From: Syntrophaceae bacterium
Lineage (GTDB): Bacteria > Desulfobacterota > Syntrophia > Syntrophales > UBA2185
Reading direction: 5' to 3'
DNA: 32,329 bases
Assembly (NCBI GenBank): GCA_003142635.1
Contig: PLMX01000252.1
Span: 1-32,329, forward strand
A program made the position numbers and the translations under genes. Each line of letters starts with the position of its first letter. The stretch's first letter is position 1. Below are positions 1-7,865 of the stretch, piece by piece. Under the pieces are notes generated by a model that saw nothing but the letters and a program-made list of their open reading frames with translations, did not search any database and was not told where the DNA came from.

Positions 1-75
1 CATACCTACGAGGAATATGAAGAGGAGTTCCGGGACAAGATGAAAACGGCAGAACTGCCGGTGGACAAGGAGTAG
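1..75 (+). CDS. dsrM: DsrM C-terminus (partial, 5' end outside window)
   Basis: An open frame enters from the left edge and ends at TAG 73-75, giving 24 residues rich in Glu and Lys. Nothing in this tail is diagnostic. The call rests on context: it lies 2 bases upstream of dsrK, and in the conserved dsrMKJOP order the gene before dsrK is dsrM, the NarI-like cytochrome b subunit that exchanges electrons with the quinone pool. The hydrophilic tail is what is expected after the last membrane helix of such a protein. The dsrK ribosome-binding site (AAGGAG, 67-72) lies inside this gene, so the two are probably translationally coupled. Confidence 0.7.
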   Translation, partial: HTYEEYEEEFRDKMKTAELPVDKE

Positions 76-77
76 CC

Positions 78-1700
78 ATGTCCTCTGCCAAGACACCCAA
101 ACCAGACGAACTGATTCAGATCCGCTACGAGCCACCGGAGACACCCTGGATGGACACCCCCGTCGATTTCCGGCCGGGGACATGGAGCTACAGCGCCGCC
201 GCGAAGAATCTCATCTACCTGGATTTGCCGAACCCCAGGGCCTGGCAGCCATATGAAGAGGATTGGAAACTTCCGGAAAACTGGAAGGAGATCATTATTG
301 AGGGCATGCGTGAGCGCCTGGATAAATACCGCTCCTTCAGGCTCTTTTTGGACCTGTGCGTGCGGTGCGGCGCCTGCGCTGACAAGTGTCACTTCTACAT
401 CGGCGGCGGCGATCCGAAAAATATGCCCGTCATGCGGGCGGAGCTGCTGCGATCCGTCTATCGCCGCTACTTCACGGAATCGGGTAAGCGCTTTGGCAGG
501 CTCGCCGGCGCGCGCGATCTGACCGTGGATGTCCTCAAGGAGTGGTTCTACTACTTCTACCAGTGCACGGAATGCCGGCGGTGTTCCGTGTATTGCCCTT
601 TCGGGATAGACCAGGCAGAGATCACCATAATGGGCAGGGAGCTCCTCAATCTCGTCGGGTGCAACATCAACTGGGTCATCGAACCGGTGGCGAACTCCTT
701 CCGGACGGGAAACCACCTGGGCATCCAGCCCGGCGGCGTCATGGACATGCTTGAATTCTTGGCCGATGATATTGAGGAACGCACCGGTATCAAGGTGGAG
801 CTTCCCATCAATAAAAAGGGCGCGGACATTCTTTTCATCACGCCTTCCGGCGACTACTTTGCCGACCCGGGGACATACACATGCATGGGCTACATGATGC
901 TCTTCCACGAAATCGGCCTGAATTATACATTCAGCACCTACGCCTCCGAAGGAGGGAACTTCGGCCTCTTCACATCCCACGAGATGGTGAAGCGCCTCAA
1001 CAACAAGATTTATGCGGAAGCGAAGCGGCTGGGGGTCAAATGGATTCTTGGCGGTGAATGCGGCCACATGTGGCGGGTCATCCATGAATACATGGATACG
1101 ATGAACGGCCCTGCCGATTTCCTTCAGGAGCCGGTGTCTCCCATAACAGGGACGCTCTTTGAAAATGCCCGGTCGACGAAGATGGTTCATATCGCGGAAT
1201 TCACAGCCGACCTGATAAAACATGGAAAACTGAAACTGGATCCCGCGCGGAACGACCATCTTAGTATCACCTTCCATGATTCGTGCAATCCCGCGCGCGG
1301 CATGGGACTCTTCGAAGAGCCGCGGTATATTATCAAAAATACCGTGCGGCATTTCTACGAGATGCCCGAAGACACCATCCGGGAAAAAACCCTGTGCTGC
1401 GGTGGCGGCGCCGGTCTCGGGAACGACGAAAACATCGAGATGCGGATGCGGGGAGGCATGCCACGTGCGATGGCAGTCAAGCATGTAAAGGAGAAACACG
1501 GCGTGAACCGGATTGCCTGCATGTGCGCCATCGACCGCGCGACCCTGACCTCGTTGATGGAGTACTGGGTGCCGGGCGTGACGGTGACGGGCGTCCACGA
1601 ACTGCTGGCCAACGCCCTCGTCATGAAGGGCGAAAAAGAGAGAACAACGGACCTCCGCGGCGAGCCGCTAAACGAAAGAACAAACGATGAAGCTCTATAA
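78..1700 (+). CDS. dsrK: DsrK, iron-sulfur heterodisulfide-reductase-like subunit of DsrMKJOP
   Basis: 540 residues, the usual DsrK length. Two CxxCxxCxxxC ferredoxin motifs bind [4Fe-4S] clusters (Cys94/97/100/104 and Cys163/166/169/173). The C-terminal half has the HdrD-type CCG signature: a cysteine near 328 in a GGECGH context, Cys403 in FHDSC, and Cys440-Cys441 in LCCGGGAG, which in this family holds the special catalytic [4Fe-4S] centre. The protein has no signal peptide and should sit on the cytoplasmic face of DsrM, handing electrons to DsrC trisulfide (family knowledge). The start is fixed by AAGGAG at 67-72. The end overlaps dsrJ by 14 bases. No dsrAB or dsrC is in the window. Confidence 0.95.
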   Translation: MSSAKTPKPDELIQIRYEPPETPWMDTPVDFRPGTWSYSAAAKNLIYLDLPNPRAWQPYEEDWKLPENWKEIIIEGMRERLDKYRSFRLFLDLCVRCGACADKCHFYIGGGDPKNMPVMRAELLRSVYRRYFTESGKRFGRLAGARDLTVDVLKEWFYYFYQCTECRRCSVYCPFGIDQAEITIMGRELLNLVGCNINWVIEPVANSFRTGNHLGIQPGGVMDMLEFLADDIEERTGIKVELPINKKGADILFITPSGDYFADPGTYTCMGYMMLFHEIGLNYTFSTYASEGGNFGLFTSHEMVKRLNNKIYAEAKRLGVKWILGGECGHMWRVIHEYMDTMNGPADFLQEPVSPITGTLFENARSTKMVHIAEFTADLIKHGKLKLDPARNDHLSITFHDSCNPARGMGLFEEPRYIIKNTVRHFYEMPEDTIREKTLCCGGGAGLGNDENIEMRMRGGMPRAMAVKHVKEKHGVNRIACMCAIDRATLTSLMEYWVPGVTVTGVHELLANALVMKGEKERTTDLRGEPLNERTNDEAL

Positions 1701-2088
1701 CCGGGGGATAATTATCGCAGGGATAGTGGTCTTCCTGGCCGTGGCTACCTTCCCGTTCTGGTATGACCGGGGGAAAACCCTTGCCCCGCCGGCAATCGAG
1801 CTCGACACGCCTGCAATCCAGAAGCTTGCGGACAAGCGCTGCGTGGAGGACACAGCCTTCATGCGGGACAATCATATGAAGCTTCTGGCATCGTGGCGCG
1901 AAAGCGTGGTGCGGAAAAATATTCGCGTGTACACGGCAAAGGACGGAAGGGTGTTTGAAATGGGTCTCACCGGCAACTGCCTTAAGTGTCATGAAAACAA
2001 GTCCCGCTTCTGCGACCGTTGCCACGATTATGCCGGGGTCAAGCCGACCTGCTGGAACTGCCACAATAACCCCGAGGAGGTTCTCTGA
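1687..2088 (+). CDS. dsrJ: DsrJ, membrane-anchored triheme cytochrome c
   Basis: 133 residues. Residues 7-25 form a hydrophobic uncleaved anchor, followed by a periplasmic part with three CxxCH haem c sites packed at the C-terminus (Cys98-His102, Cys109-His113, Cys122-His126). Cys52 in RCVED is a candidate for the conserved cysteine that in Allochromatium DsrJ (Cys46) is an axial ligand of an unusual His/Cys haem. The role is periplasmic electron transfer within the DsrMKJOP complex. The start lies inside the end of dsrK and the stop shares one A with the dsrO start (TGATG), so the genes are translationally coupled. Confidence 0.95.
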   Translation: MKLYNRGIIIAGIVVFLAVATFPFWYDRGKTLAPPAIELDTPAIQKLADKRCVEDTAFMRDNHMKLLASWRESVVRKNIRVYTAKDGRVFEMGLTGNCLKCHENKSRFCDRCHDYAGVKPTCWNCHNNPEEVL

Positions 2089-2873
2089 TGGCGCCCACCC
2101 GGAGGGAATTTCTGATTATAGCTGGCCTCTCAGCCATCGGCTCTGCCTGCCCGCCGCTGGGCAGGATCATCGCCAAAGAGACGACGTCACGGGGAACTCT
2201 TCTCCCCGGCGCCCCGGAGAGCGCCCCGGCCCTGAAGGCGAAGCGCTGGGCGATGGTGGTGGATGCGAATAAGTGCTGCGACGACTGTGCGGACTGCATG
2301 ACCGCCTGTCATGAAGCGCACAATGTTCCGGCCATAGCGAATCCCAATCATGAGGTCAAATGGATCTGGCCGGAGCGGTTTGAGAACGTCTTTCCTGCGG
2401 AGAGCCATGCCCACATTCAGGAGAACGTCCGAAAAAAGATTATACCGGTTCTCTGCAACCACTGCGACAACCCGCCGTGCGTGCGGGTCTGCCCGACTGG
2501 CGCCACGTTCAGAAGGGCGGACGGCATCGTGATGATGGATTCGCACCGCTGCATCGGATGCAAGATCTGTCTTGCGGCCTGTCCTTTCGGGGCGAGAAGC
2601 ATCAACTTCGTGAATCCCCGGCCCTTCATCCGCAAGCTCAACCTCGACTTCCCGACGCGTATGAAGGGAGTGATCGAAAAATGCAATTTCTGCGAGGATC
2701 GCCTGGCGCGGGGCATTCTTCCCGCCTGTGTCCTGGCCTGCCAGGAAAAGGCGCTGGTCTTCGGGGACGTGGAAGATCCCAACTCGAAAGTCCGTCAGAT
2801 TCTCGACAAGAAATTCTCGATCCGCCGGAGGGCGGAGCTGGGAACGAAACCGCAGGTCTATTATATTCTGTGA
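2088..2873 (+). CDS. dsrO: DsrO, Tat-exported periplasmic ferredoxin subunit
   Basis: 261 residues. The N-terminus carries a twin-arginine signal (TRREFL, residues 4-9) followed by a hydrophobic stretch, so the folded iron-sulfur protein should be exported by Tat. The mature part has four cysteine groups typical of NrfC/HybA-type proteins: CCDDCADC, CNHCDNPPCVRVCP, CIGCKICLAACP and a last CNFC plus CVLAC pair, enough for several [4Fe-4S] clusters. It should pass electrons between DsrJ and the membrane subunit DsrP. GAGGAGG at 2074-2080 lies 7 bases before the ATG. The start overlaps the dsrJ stop by one base, and dsrP follows after 7 bases. Confidence 0.95.
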   Translation: MAPTRREFLIIAGLSAIGSACPPLGRIIAKETTSRGTLLPGAPESAPALKAKRWAMVVDANKCCDDCADCMTACHEAHNVPAIANPNHEVKWIWPERFENVFPAESHAHIQENVRKKIIPVLCNHCDNPPCVRVCPTGATFRRADGIVMMDSHRCIGCKICLAACPFGARSINFVNPRPFIRKLNLDFPTRMKGVIEKCNFCEDRLARGILPACVLACQEKALVFGDVEDPNSKVRQILDKKFSIRRRAELGTKPQVYYIL

Positions 2874-2880
2874 GGATACC

Positions 2881-4041
2881 ATGCTCGAAAAAGCGCTGAC
2901 AGGAAGCCGCCGATACGGAATCTTGGTGGGAATCCTTCTTGCCCTCTTCGGGATGGGCGTATATTTCTATTCCCGCCAGCTTGAGTACGGCCTGGGTCTT
3001 ACCGGCATGAGCCGCGATGTATCATGGGGATTATACATCTCCCAGTTCACCTTCCTGGTCGGGATCGCCGCGTCGGCGGTGATGGTCGTCCTCCCTTATT
3101 ATTTACATGACTACAAGGCATTCGGAAGGATCACCATCCTCGGGGAATTTCTCGCCATAGCGGCCGTCATCATGTGCGTCACTTTTATCTTCGTCAACCT
3201 CGGCCAGCCCTCGCGGGTTCTGTATGTCATGTTCCATCCATCTCTCACGTCGGTGCTCTTCTGGGACATGGTGGTGGTCAGTGTCTATCTTGTGCTCAAC
3301 GTGGTCACCGGCTGGACTGTTCTCTCGAGCGTAAAAGAAGGAGTACCACCGCCAGCCTGGGTAAAACCATTTATCTATCTCTCCATCCCCTGGGCCATCA
3401 GCATCCATACGGTGACGGCCTTCATCTATGCCGGCATGCCCGGCAGGAGCTTCTGGCTCACGGCGATCATGGCGCCCCGGTTCCTGGCCGCAGCCTTCGC
3501 TTCGGGTCCGGCGCTCCTGATCCTATTGTGCTTCGTGCTCAGGCGCTTCGGCGGATTTGACGCCGGGAAGAAGGCGATAGACGCGTTAGCGACAATCGTG
3601 ACCTATGCCTTTCTTACGAGCATATTCTTCGTACTGGTGGAGCTTTGGACCGTTTTCTACAGTCAGGTTCCGGACGACATGGAGCATTACCGATTTCTGT
3701 TCGTGGGGCTCGAAGGCTATAACACCATTGCACACGGGATGACTGTTGCCGTTATCTCAGCCGCGGCTGCCCTTGTGCTCTTGATCAATCCCCGGACGCG
3801 GAAGAAGGATTCCTTTCTGGCGGTGGCCTGCGTCTTGGTATTTCTTTCCCTCTGGATCGAAAAAGGTCTCGGCCTGATGGTGACCGGCTTTACCCCCTCG
3901 CCCTTAGGCCACCTCACCCGCTACACCCCCACCGGGCCGGAAGTGGCAATTGCCATCGGTATCTGGGCCATGGGGTTTCTGATTATCACAGTGCTTTACA
4001 AGATTTTTCTCTCCGTCAGGGAGGCGGCGGAACTGGATTAG
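2881..4041 (+). CDS. dsrP: DsrP, NrfD/PsrC-type integral membrane subunit
   Basis: 386 residues with about ten hydrophobic helices. It is a polytopic NrfD/PsrC-family protein that interacts with menaquinone in the family. The ATG at 2881 gives the DsrP-like N-terminus (MLEKALTGSRRYG). The same frame is open further upstream but runs inside dsrO, so the longer version is rejected. GAGG at 2872-2875 overlaps the dsrO stop and can serve as ribosome-binding site. The gene closes the dsrMKJOP operon; a large hairpin (4113-4165) follows. Confidence 0.95.
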   Translation: MLEKALTGSRRYGILVGILLALFGMGVYFYSRQLEYGLGLTGMSRDVSWGLYISQFTFLVGIAASAVMVVLPYYLHDYKAFGRITILGEFLAIAAVIMCVTFIFVNLGQPSRVLYVMFHPSLTSVLFWDMVVVSVYLVLNVVTGWTVLSSVKEGVPPPAWVKPFIYLSIPWAISIHTVTAFIYAGMPGRSFWLTAIMAPRFLAAAFASGPALLILLCFVLRRFGGFDAGKKAIDALATIVTYAFLTSIFFVLVELWTVFYSQVPDDMEHYRFLFVGLEGYNTIAHGMTVAVISAAAALVLLINPRTRKKDSFLAVACVLVFLSLWIEKGLGLMVTGFTPSPLGHLTRYTPTGPEVAIAIGIWAMGFLIITVLYKIFLSVREAAELD

Positions 4042-4090
4042 ATGCGTTGACTGAAGTCATGCTCGAGTGATTTGTTCTTTCATAGTATAT

Positions 4091-4165
4091 TTCAAATGCC
4101 AATCGTGATAATCGGAACATGAAGAGGGCATTTGAATAAGTTCCACCCTCTTTGCCAATGTTCCG
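4091..4165. repeat. Two interlocking inverted repeats downstream of dsrP
   Basis: A perfect 10-bp inverted repeat joins 4091-4100 (TTCAAATGCC) and 4127-4136 (GGCATTTGAA). A second, longer hairpin joins 4113-4128 with 4146-4165: CGGAACAT pairs with ATGTTCCG, and AAGAGGG pairs with CCCTCTT, with a small asymmetric bulge. The right arm of the first and the left arm of the second share bases and cross over, so the two structures exclude each other or form a pseudoknot. There is no T-run after the second stem, so it is not a textbook Rho-independent terminator. It may end or protect the dsr transcript, or control what follows. Confidence 0.55.
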
Positions 4166-4192
4166 GATAAGAAAATATTTTATCGCGCAAGC

Positions 4193-4345
4193 GTGGAAAA
4201 TAGCAATTCTCTGAAGGATGCTTCGTTTTCTGAAGAATTGTTGGAAAAGCAGATAAATGCAGTGCTTTCAGATGCCCTGGAAAAAATGTTCAACGATCCG
4301 AAAATGAAAAAGACAATTGAGGAAGGAGCCAAGATTAAGAAATAG
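4193..4345 (+). CDS. Possible 50-residue ORF of unknown function
   Basis: A frame running from GTG 4193 to TAG 4343-4345 gives a charged, helix-prone peptide (VENSNSLKDASFSEELLEK at the start, KMKKTIEEGAKIKK at the end). The composition looks protein-like: alternating charged and hydrophobic residues suggest an amphipathic helix. There is no convincing ribosome-binding site before the GTG, and the frame is open back to a TGA just before 4138, so this could be the remnant of a longer gene. It ends 36 bases before the histone-like gene on the same strand. Function not recognised. Confidence 0.3.
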   Translation: MENSNSLKDASFSEELLEKQINAVLSDALEKMFNDPKMKKTIEEGAKIKK

Positions 4346-4381
4346 TGCAACATTGATGAAGAGAAAGGGGGAAAACAGGAA

Positions 4382-4954
4382 ATGGTAAAGGCGTCTACCA
4401 GCAATAAGAAACGGACTGCAAAGAAGAGTGTGAAGAAGGCGACTGCGAAAAGCAAGAAGTCCATTGCGAAAAAAAATGTGAAGAAAGCAGCGCCCAAAGG
4501 GAAGAAGCCAGTGGCGAAGAAGGCCGTGAAAAAAGCAACACCGAAGGCTGCAAAGCTGGTGGTAAAGAAAGCCGTGAAGGAGGCGGCGCCGAAGAGGAAG
4601 AAGCCGGCGGTGAAAAAGGCCGTGAAGAAAGCTGCACCGAAGACTGCAAAGCGGGCGGTAAAGAAAGCCATGAAGAAGGCAGCGCCCAAGAAGAAGCCAG
4701 TTGCGAAAAAGACGGTGAAAAAAGCGGCGCCAAAGGTCGTAAAACCGGCGGTGAAAAAGCCTGTCACGATAGCGCTACCAAAGCCCCAAGCACCGGTAGT
4801 AAAACCGGAAGTAAAAGAAGAAATGAAGGCCACGGTTGCCGAGAAACCCCAATGGCCTGTATTGAAAAGCGGGCCACACCTGGAAGTGCAGGGAACCTGG
4901 GAATTCTCGGTCAAGAATCCAAACATTGCCGCGCTTAGATTTTTGAAACTTTAA
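4382..4954 (+). CDS. Lysine/alanine-rich histone H1-like protein
   Basis: 190 residues. Residues 1 to about 140 are a low-complexity array of KKAVKKAAPK-type repeats, about ten units built from Lys, Ala, Pro and Val, like the C-terminal tail of eukaryotic H1 and bacterial Hc1/AlgP-type proteins. Such tails bind DNA or RNA through charge without sequence specificity. The last 35 or so residues differ: a non-repetitive segment with Trp, Pro and aromatic residues (KPQWPVL to AALRFLKL), perhaps a small folded or docking tail. A purine-rich AGGGGG stretch lies 11-16 bases before the ATG. The long open frame on the opposite strand is a by-product of codon bias. A nucleoid or stress role is inference. 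Confidence 0.75.
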   Translation: MVKASTSNKKRTAKKSVKKATAKSKKSIAKKNVKKAAPKGKKPVAKKAVKKATPKAAKLVVKKAVKEAAPKRKKPAVKKAVKKAAPKTAKRAVKKAMKKAAPKKKPVAKKTVKKAAPKVVKPAVKKPVTIALPKPQAPVVKPEVKEEMKATVAEKPQWPVLKSGPHLEVQGTWEFSVKNPNIAALRFLKL

Positions 4955-5192
4955 TAAAAAGAGATACGACCGGCAAGCACATAAGGATCACCAGATAAGC
5001 GGCTTGCATAGCTTGTCAGGCCTGCAACCGGACTGATTCATATCTGCGGCGTAGTTTGGCACATGTGAAGCCGGCCAACAAAAATCTGCACCCGGCCATT
5101 TCCTCTGCCTTAGTATGCATGTTCTTGCCCGCAGCTTGGGAATTTCGAGTTGCTTCAAGCCGGAAAATCTGTAAAGCTCTATCCATCGGTGC

Positions 5193-5220
5193 TTGCTCAC
5201 GGCCTCGGCCAGGGTATTAT
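5193..5220 (+). promoter_or_regulatory. Candidate sigma70 promoter of the Crp/Fnr gene
   Basis: TTGCTC (5193-5198) and TATTAT (5215-5220) are 16 bases apart. The predicted transcription start is near 5227, almost on the ATG at 5229, and no ribosome-binding site is visible, so the mRNA may be leaderless. The rest of 4955-5228 shows no gene that I can support. Confidence 0.4.
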
Positions 5221-5228
5221 AAAGCGTT

Positions 5229-5942
5229 ATGAAAAAAGATATTAGAGACAAGTTCCATAGATCAAACTTCGATTTCATCATCCGGAAGATTCCGCTTTTG
5301 TCCTGCCTGTCGGAAGATGAATTAGCCGATCTGAGGAAGGATGTTGTCGATAAACACTTTAAGAAGAATCAGGTCATCCTGCACGAAGAGGATACCCTCA
5401 ATTACCTCTACTTTGTCTATTCCGGGAAGGTGAAGGTCGTTCAGCTCAGCGCGGAAGGACAGGAGAGGATCGTTGCCATTCGAAAGAGAGGCGAGTTTTT
5501 CGGCGAGATGGCCATACTCGACGGGATGACTGCGCCGGCAACGGTCGTTGCCATGGAGGAGACGAACGTCGGATTCATCTCTGCAAGGGATTTTCAAAGC
5601 CGTCTGTTGCAAAACAGGAAAGTACTGATGGAGATTATTTCCATGCTCTGCTCACGGCTGAGAGAGGCATGGCTGATGCTCAAAGTGTTGAGCTTTGCCG
5701 GCGCAGAGCAGCGGATAAGGGTGGTGCTGAAAAATGTCAGCGACCAGTTCGGGGTCAAGGATCAGAGAGGAATAATCATCAACTTAAGACTCAGGCACAA
5801 GGACATCGCCGAACTTGCAGCTACCGCGCGAGAAACAGTCACCCGCTCTCTCAAATGCTTTATTCAGTCGGAGGAGATTGAAATATTAGAAAACAAGTAT
5901 ATCCTTCTGAAGCCCGCCTTTTTCAAAAAGATCGATCTCTAA
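5229..5942 (+). CDS. Crp/Fnr-family transcriptional regulator
   Basis: 237 residues. Residues about 20-135 form a cyclic-nucleotide-binding beta-roll (GEFFGEMAILDGMTAPATVVA is the conserved late segment), followed by the long dimerisation helix. A winged helix-turn-helix at about 180-215 includes IAELAATARETVTRSL as recognition region. There is only one cysteine in the N-terminal region (Cys26), so it is not an oxygen-sensing FNR with an N-terminal four-cysteine cluster; the ligand cannot be read from sequence. It stands alone on the + strand and runs convergently into the ketopantoate reductase gene 19 bases away. Its targets are unknown. Confidence 0.9.
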   Translation: MKKDIRDKFHRSNFDFIIRKIPLLSCLSEDELADLRKDVVDKHFKKNQVILHEEDTLNYLYFVYSGKVKVVQLSAEGQERIVAIRKRGEFFGEMAILDGMTAPATVVAMEETNVGFISARDFQSRLLQNRKVLMEIISMLCSRLREAWLMLKVLSFAGAEQRIRVVLKNVSDQFGVKDQRGIIINLRLRHKDIAELAATARETVTRSLKCFIQSEEIEILENKYILLKPAFFKKIDL

Positions 5943-5961
5943 TAGTTCCCGGCAGCTATTC

Positions 5962-6888
5962 TCAGCACTGTTGCGCTTTCGTTTCACCCGGCTTGAGCAT
6001 CGCGTAAGCGAAACGCATCACCGGCGTAGGCACATTTTTCTCCGCGCCCATGCGCACAACGACGCCGATCAATGACTCAATTTCGGACGGCTTCCCGGCC
6101 TCCACATCACGCTGCATCGAGGGCTTTATGCCCGGTGCGCTGCTGTCAATGAAGGCTTGCGTTTTGGCGAGTATGTCGGCATCGAGTTTCACGCCCCTGG
6201 CCCTCGCCACTGCCGCCACTTCGCCGATGGCCTCGCCGAGTAGGGCGCGCGCTTCCGGCACAGAGCGGTACTCGCCGAACGTCACGCGTGTCAGGCTGCC
6301 CATGGCGCTGACGGCTGAAATAAACACGAATTTTGTCCACAGGACCTTCAGGATATTATCGTTTATTTCAACTGCCGCGCCGGTTTCCTTAAGCAGGTCG
6401 CAGACGGCAATGAGCCGCGGTGTCGTCTTTCCGCTGAACTCTCCCAATGCGATGCGGCGAAACTCGCTGTACTGGCCGATCACTCCCGGCCCTTGGATTG
6501 CCGCGGAAAGCCAAGTGGCTCCGCCCAGCACGTGGTCCATTCCTACCACCTGGCCGATGCGGTCTGCCGCGTCTACGCCGTTCTGGAGTGGAACTACCGC
6601 CGTATCCTTGCCGACCATGGGCTTGATCGCATTTGCCGCTTCGTCGGTCTGATAAGTCTTTGTGGCAAATATTATGAGATCAACCGGTCCGACGTCCGCA
6701 GGTTTGTCAGTTGCCTTGGCTTTCGAGACCTGGAAATCGCCGTGGACGCTCTTTATTTGCAGGCCTTTCGTGCGTATTGCCTGAAGATGCGCGCCGCGGG
6801 CAATGAACGTTACGTCCCTGCCTGCCTTCGCAAGCAGCCCTCCATAGTATCCTCCGACTCCGCCTGTTCCCATGATTGCTATTTTCAT
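5962..6888 (-). CDS. panE: 2-dehydropantoate 2-reductase (ketopantoate reductase family)
   Basis: 308 residues. It would reduce 2-dehydropantoate to pantoate with NADPH in pantothenate/CoA synthesis. The N-terminus has the Rossmann fingerprint GTGGVGGYYGG (residues 7-17), and the C-terminal helical domain has the conserved Lys in the LWTKF segment and the EIESLIGVVVR region near residues 255-265. I chose ATG 6888 because GGAGG (6894-6898) lies 5 bases upstream; the GTG at 6894 overlaps that site. PanE-like proteins include paralogues acting on other 2-oxo acids, so the substrate is probable rather than certain. Confidence 0.88.
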   Translation of the reverse strand: MKIAIMGTGGVGGYYGGLLAKAGRDVTFIARGAHLQAIRTKGLQIKSVHGDFQVSKAKATDKPADVGPVDLIIFATKTYQTDEAANAIKPMVGKDTAVVPLQNGVDAADRIGQVVGMDHVLGGATWLSAAIQGPGVIGQYSEFRRIALGEFSGKTTPRLIAVCDLLKETGAAVEINDNILKVLWTKFVFISAVSAMGSLTRVTFGEYRSVPEARALLGEAIGEVAAVARARGVKLDADILAKTQAFIDSSAPGIKPSMQRDVEAGKPSEIESLIGVVVRMGAEKNVPTPVMRFAYAMLKPGETKAQQC

Positions 6889-6931
6889 ATGCACCTCCCG
6901 GATGATTGACGACGATTAGATCGTATTAGTC

Positions 6932-6959
6932 ATTGTAATATATAAATAATTTTTCACAA
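6932..6959 (-). promoter_or_regulatory. Candidate sigma70 promoter of panE
   Basis: On the minus strand TTGTGA (6954-6959) and TACAAT (6932-6937) are 16 bases apart in an AT-rich spacer between the amidohydrolase stop and panE. This suggests panE is transcribed separately from its upstream neighbour. Confidence 0.4.
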
Positions 6960-6978
6960 ATAGAATTTTAGAACTTGA

Positions 6979-7725
6979 TTATACATTGAGCAGTCTTAAA
7001 ATGTTGTTACACACGATATTTTCGAAATCCTCTTTCCCCAAGTTCATCCCCACTACTTCCTGAAGCTCGCCGCCGGGCGTACCGAAAGGGAAATCGCTTC
7101 CGAAAAGAATTCTTCTGCTTCCATACCTCTCCAGGAATTGCCCGATCGCGCGCGCCGAAGCGAGCGCAGTATCTGCATACACGGTTTCGTCATCCCAGAC
7201 CCCTGATTTGAAGAGTGCGGAAAAGCCGCCGTTAAGTGCCCCCATGTGGGGAATGATGACGGCGGTTCTGCCGTTCACCCTTCTTATAAAAGAGCGGGTG
7301 TTCGCGAAGGACTCTTCGAGGACAATGGGCAGTTTCAGACGATACACCTCCTGCAGGAACGCCTCGCAGAGCGGATCAGCATAATGGTAGACCGGTTCGT
7401 GTTCGTGGCGATGCCACTTGATTGCTCTGTAGCCTTTCGTCAGCTCATCCTTCCGGAAGTCGTTCCATACAAAGTAGTAGGCAAAAAAATTCTCATGGGT
7501 CCGCTGGATGTCCAGTACATACTCATTAGCCTGCTGCCTGCAGGTGACCCAGGCGAAATTGTCCTTGAAGTCATAGTCGTACCGGTCATAGATATCTTCG
7601 ACCGGTGCAAAGAGGCATGCCGCCTCTATTTCCGCGGCATCAAGGTATCTCTGGATGTCCTCAAGAGGCAGGTTGGAATTCTGGATGCCGCAGTGCATAT
7701 GGGAATCAATAATCTTCGCGCTCAT
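6979..7725 (-). CDS. Amidohydrolase-family metal-dependent hydrolase
   Basis: 248 residues, a TIM-barrel hydrolase of the amidohydrolase-2 type. The metal-binding HxH is at His9/His11 (DSHMHCG); further conserved elements are IKWHRHEH (near 125), IPHMGA and the late FGSDFPFG with the catalytic-type Asp. Family members hydrolyse or decarboxylate small ring or amide substrates; the substrate here cannot be told. AAGGA precedes the ATG by about 8 bases. It is short for the family (often 270-330) but has both ends of the barrel. It is probably monocistronic, since a terminator-like hairpin lies upstream. Confidence 0.8.
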   Translation of the reverse strand: MSAKIIDSHMHCGIQNSNLPLEDIQRYLDAAEIEAACLFAPVEDIYDRYDYDFKDNFAWVTCRQQANEYVLDIQRTHENFFAYYFVWNDFRKDELTKGYRAIKWHRHEHEPVYHYADPLCEAFLQEVYRLKLPIVLEESFANTRSFIRRVNGRTAVIIPHMGALNGGFSALFKSGVWDDETVYADTALASARAIGQFLERYGSRRILFGSDFPFGTPGGELQEVVGMNLGKEDFENIVCNNILRLLNV

Positions 7726-7788
7726 CTATCATGTCCTTATATTCCACTTTACATAAAGGGGATGACAAGGAAGGCAAGAAAACGTAAA

Positions 7789-7821
7789 ACCCCGTCCTCA
7801 TGTGAATTCGAGAAACGGGGT
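7789..7821 (-). terminator. Terminator-like hairpin after the desulforedoxin-like gene
   Basis: ACCCCGT (7789-7795) pairs with ACGGGGT (7815-7821) around a 19-base loop. Read on the minus strand the stem is followed by a broken T-run (TTTACGTTTT), which fits an intrinsic terminator for the gene at 7866-8117. The long loop lowers confidence. Confidence 0.5.
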
Positions 7822-7865
7822 CTCACGGTATTGCTGAAGATCACAATTATCAGACTTAATCTAAA

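Noticed and set aside
6..1598. 530-codon open frame on the minus strand opposite dsrK
   Set aside because: It lies exactly antisense to dsrK, has no family motif, and arises from the GC-rich third positions of the real gene.
4180..4926. Long minus-strand frame opposite the H1-like gene (Phe/Ala-rich)
   Set aside because: It is the complement of the Lys/Ala repeats; the plus-strand gene has a start signal and a recognisable composition.
4988..5281. 97-codon minus-strand frame before the Crp/Fnr gene
   Set aside because: No ribosome-binding site or family motif, and it overlaps the promoter and start of the Crp/Fnr gene.
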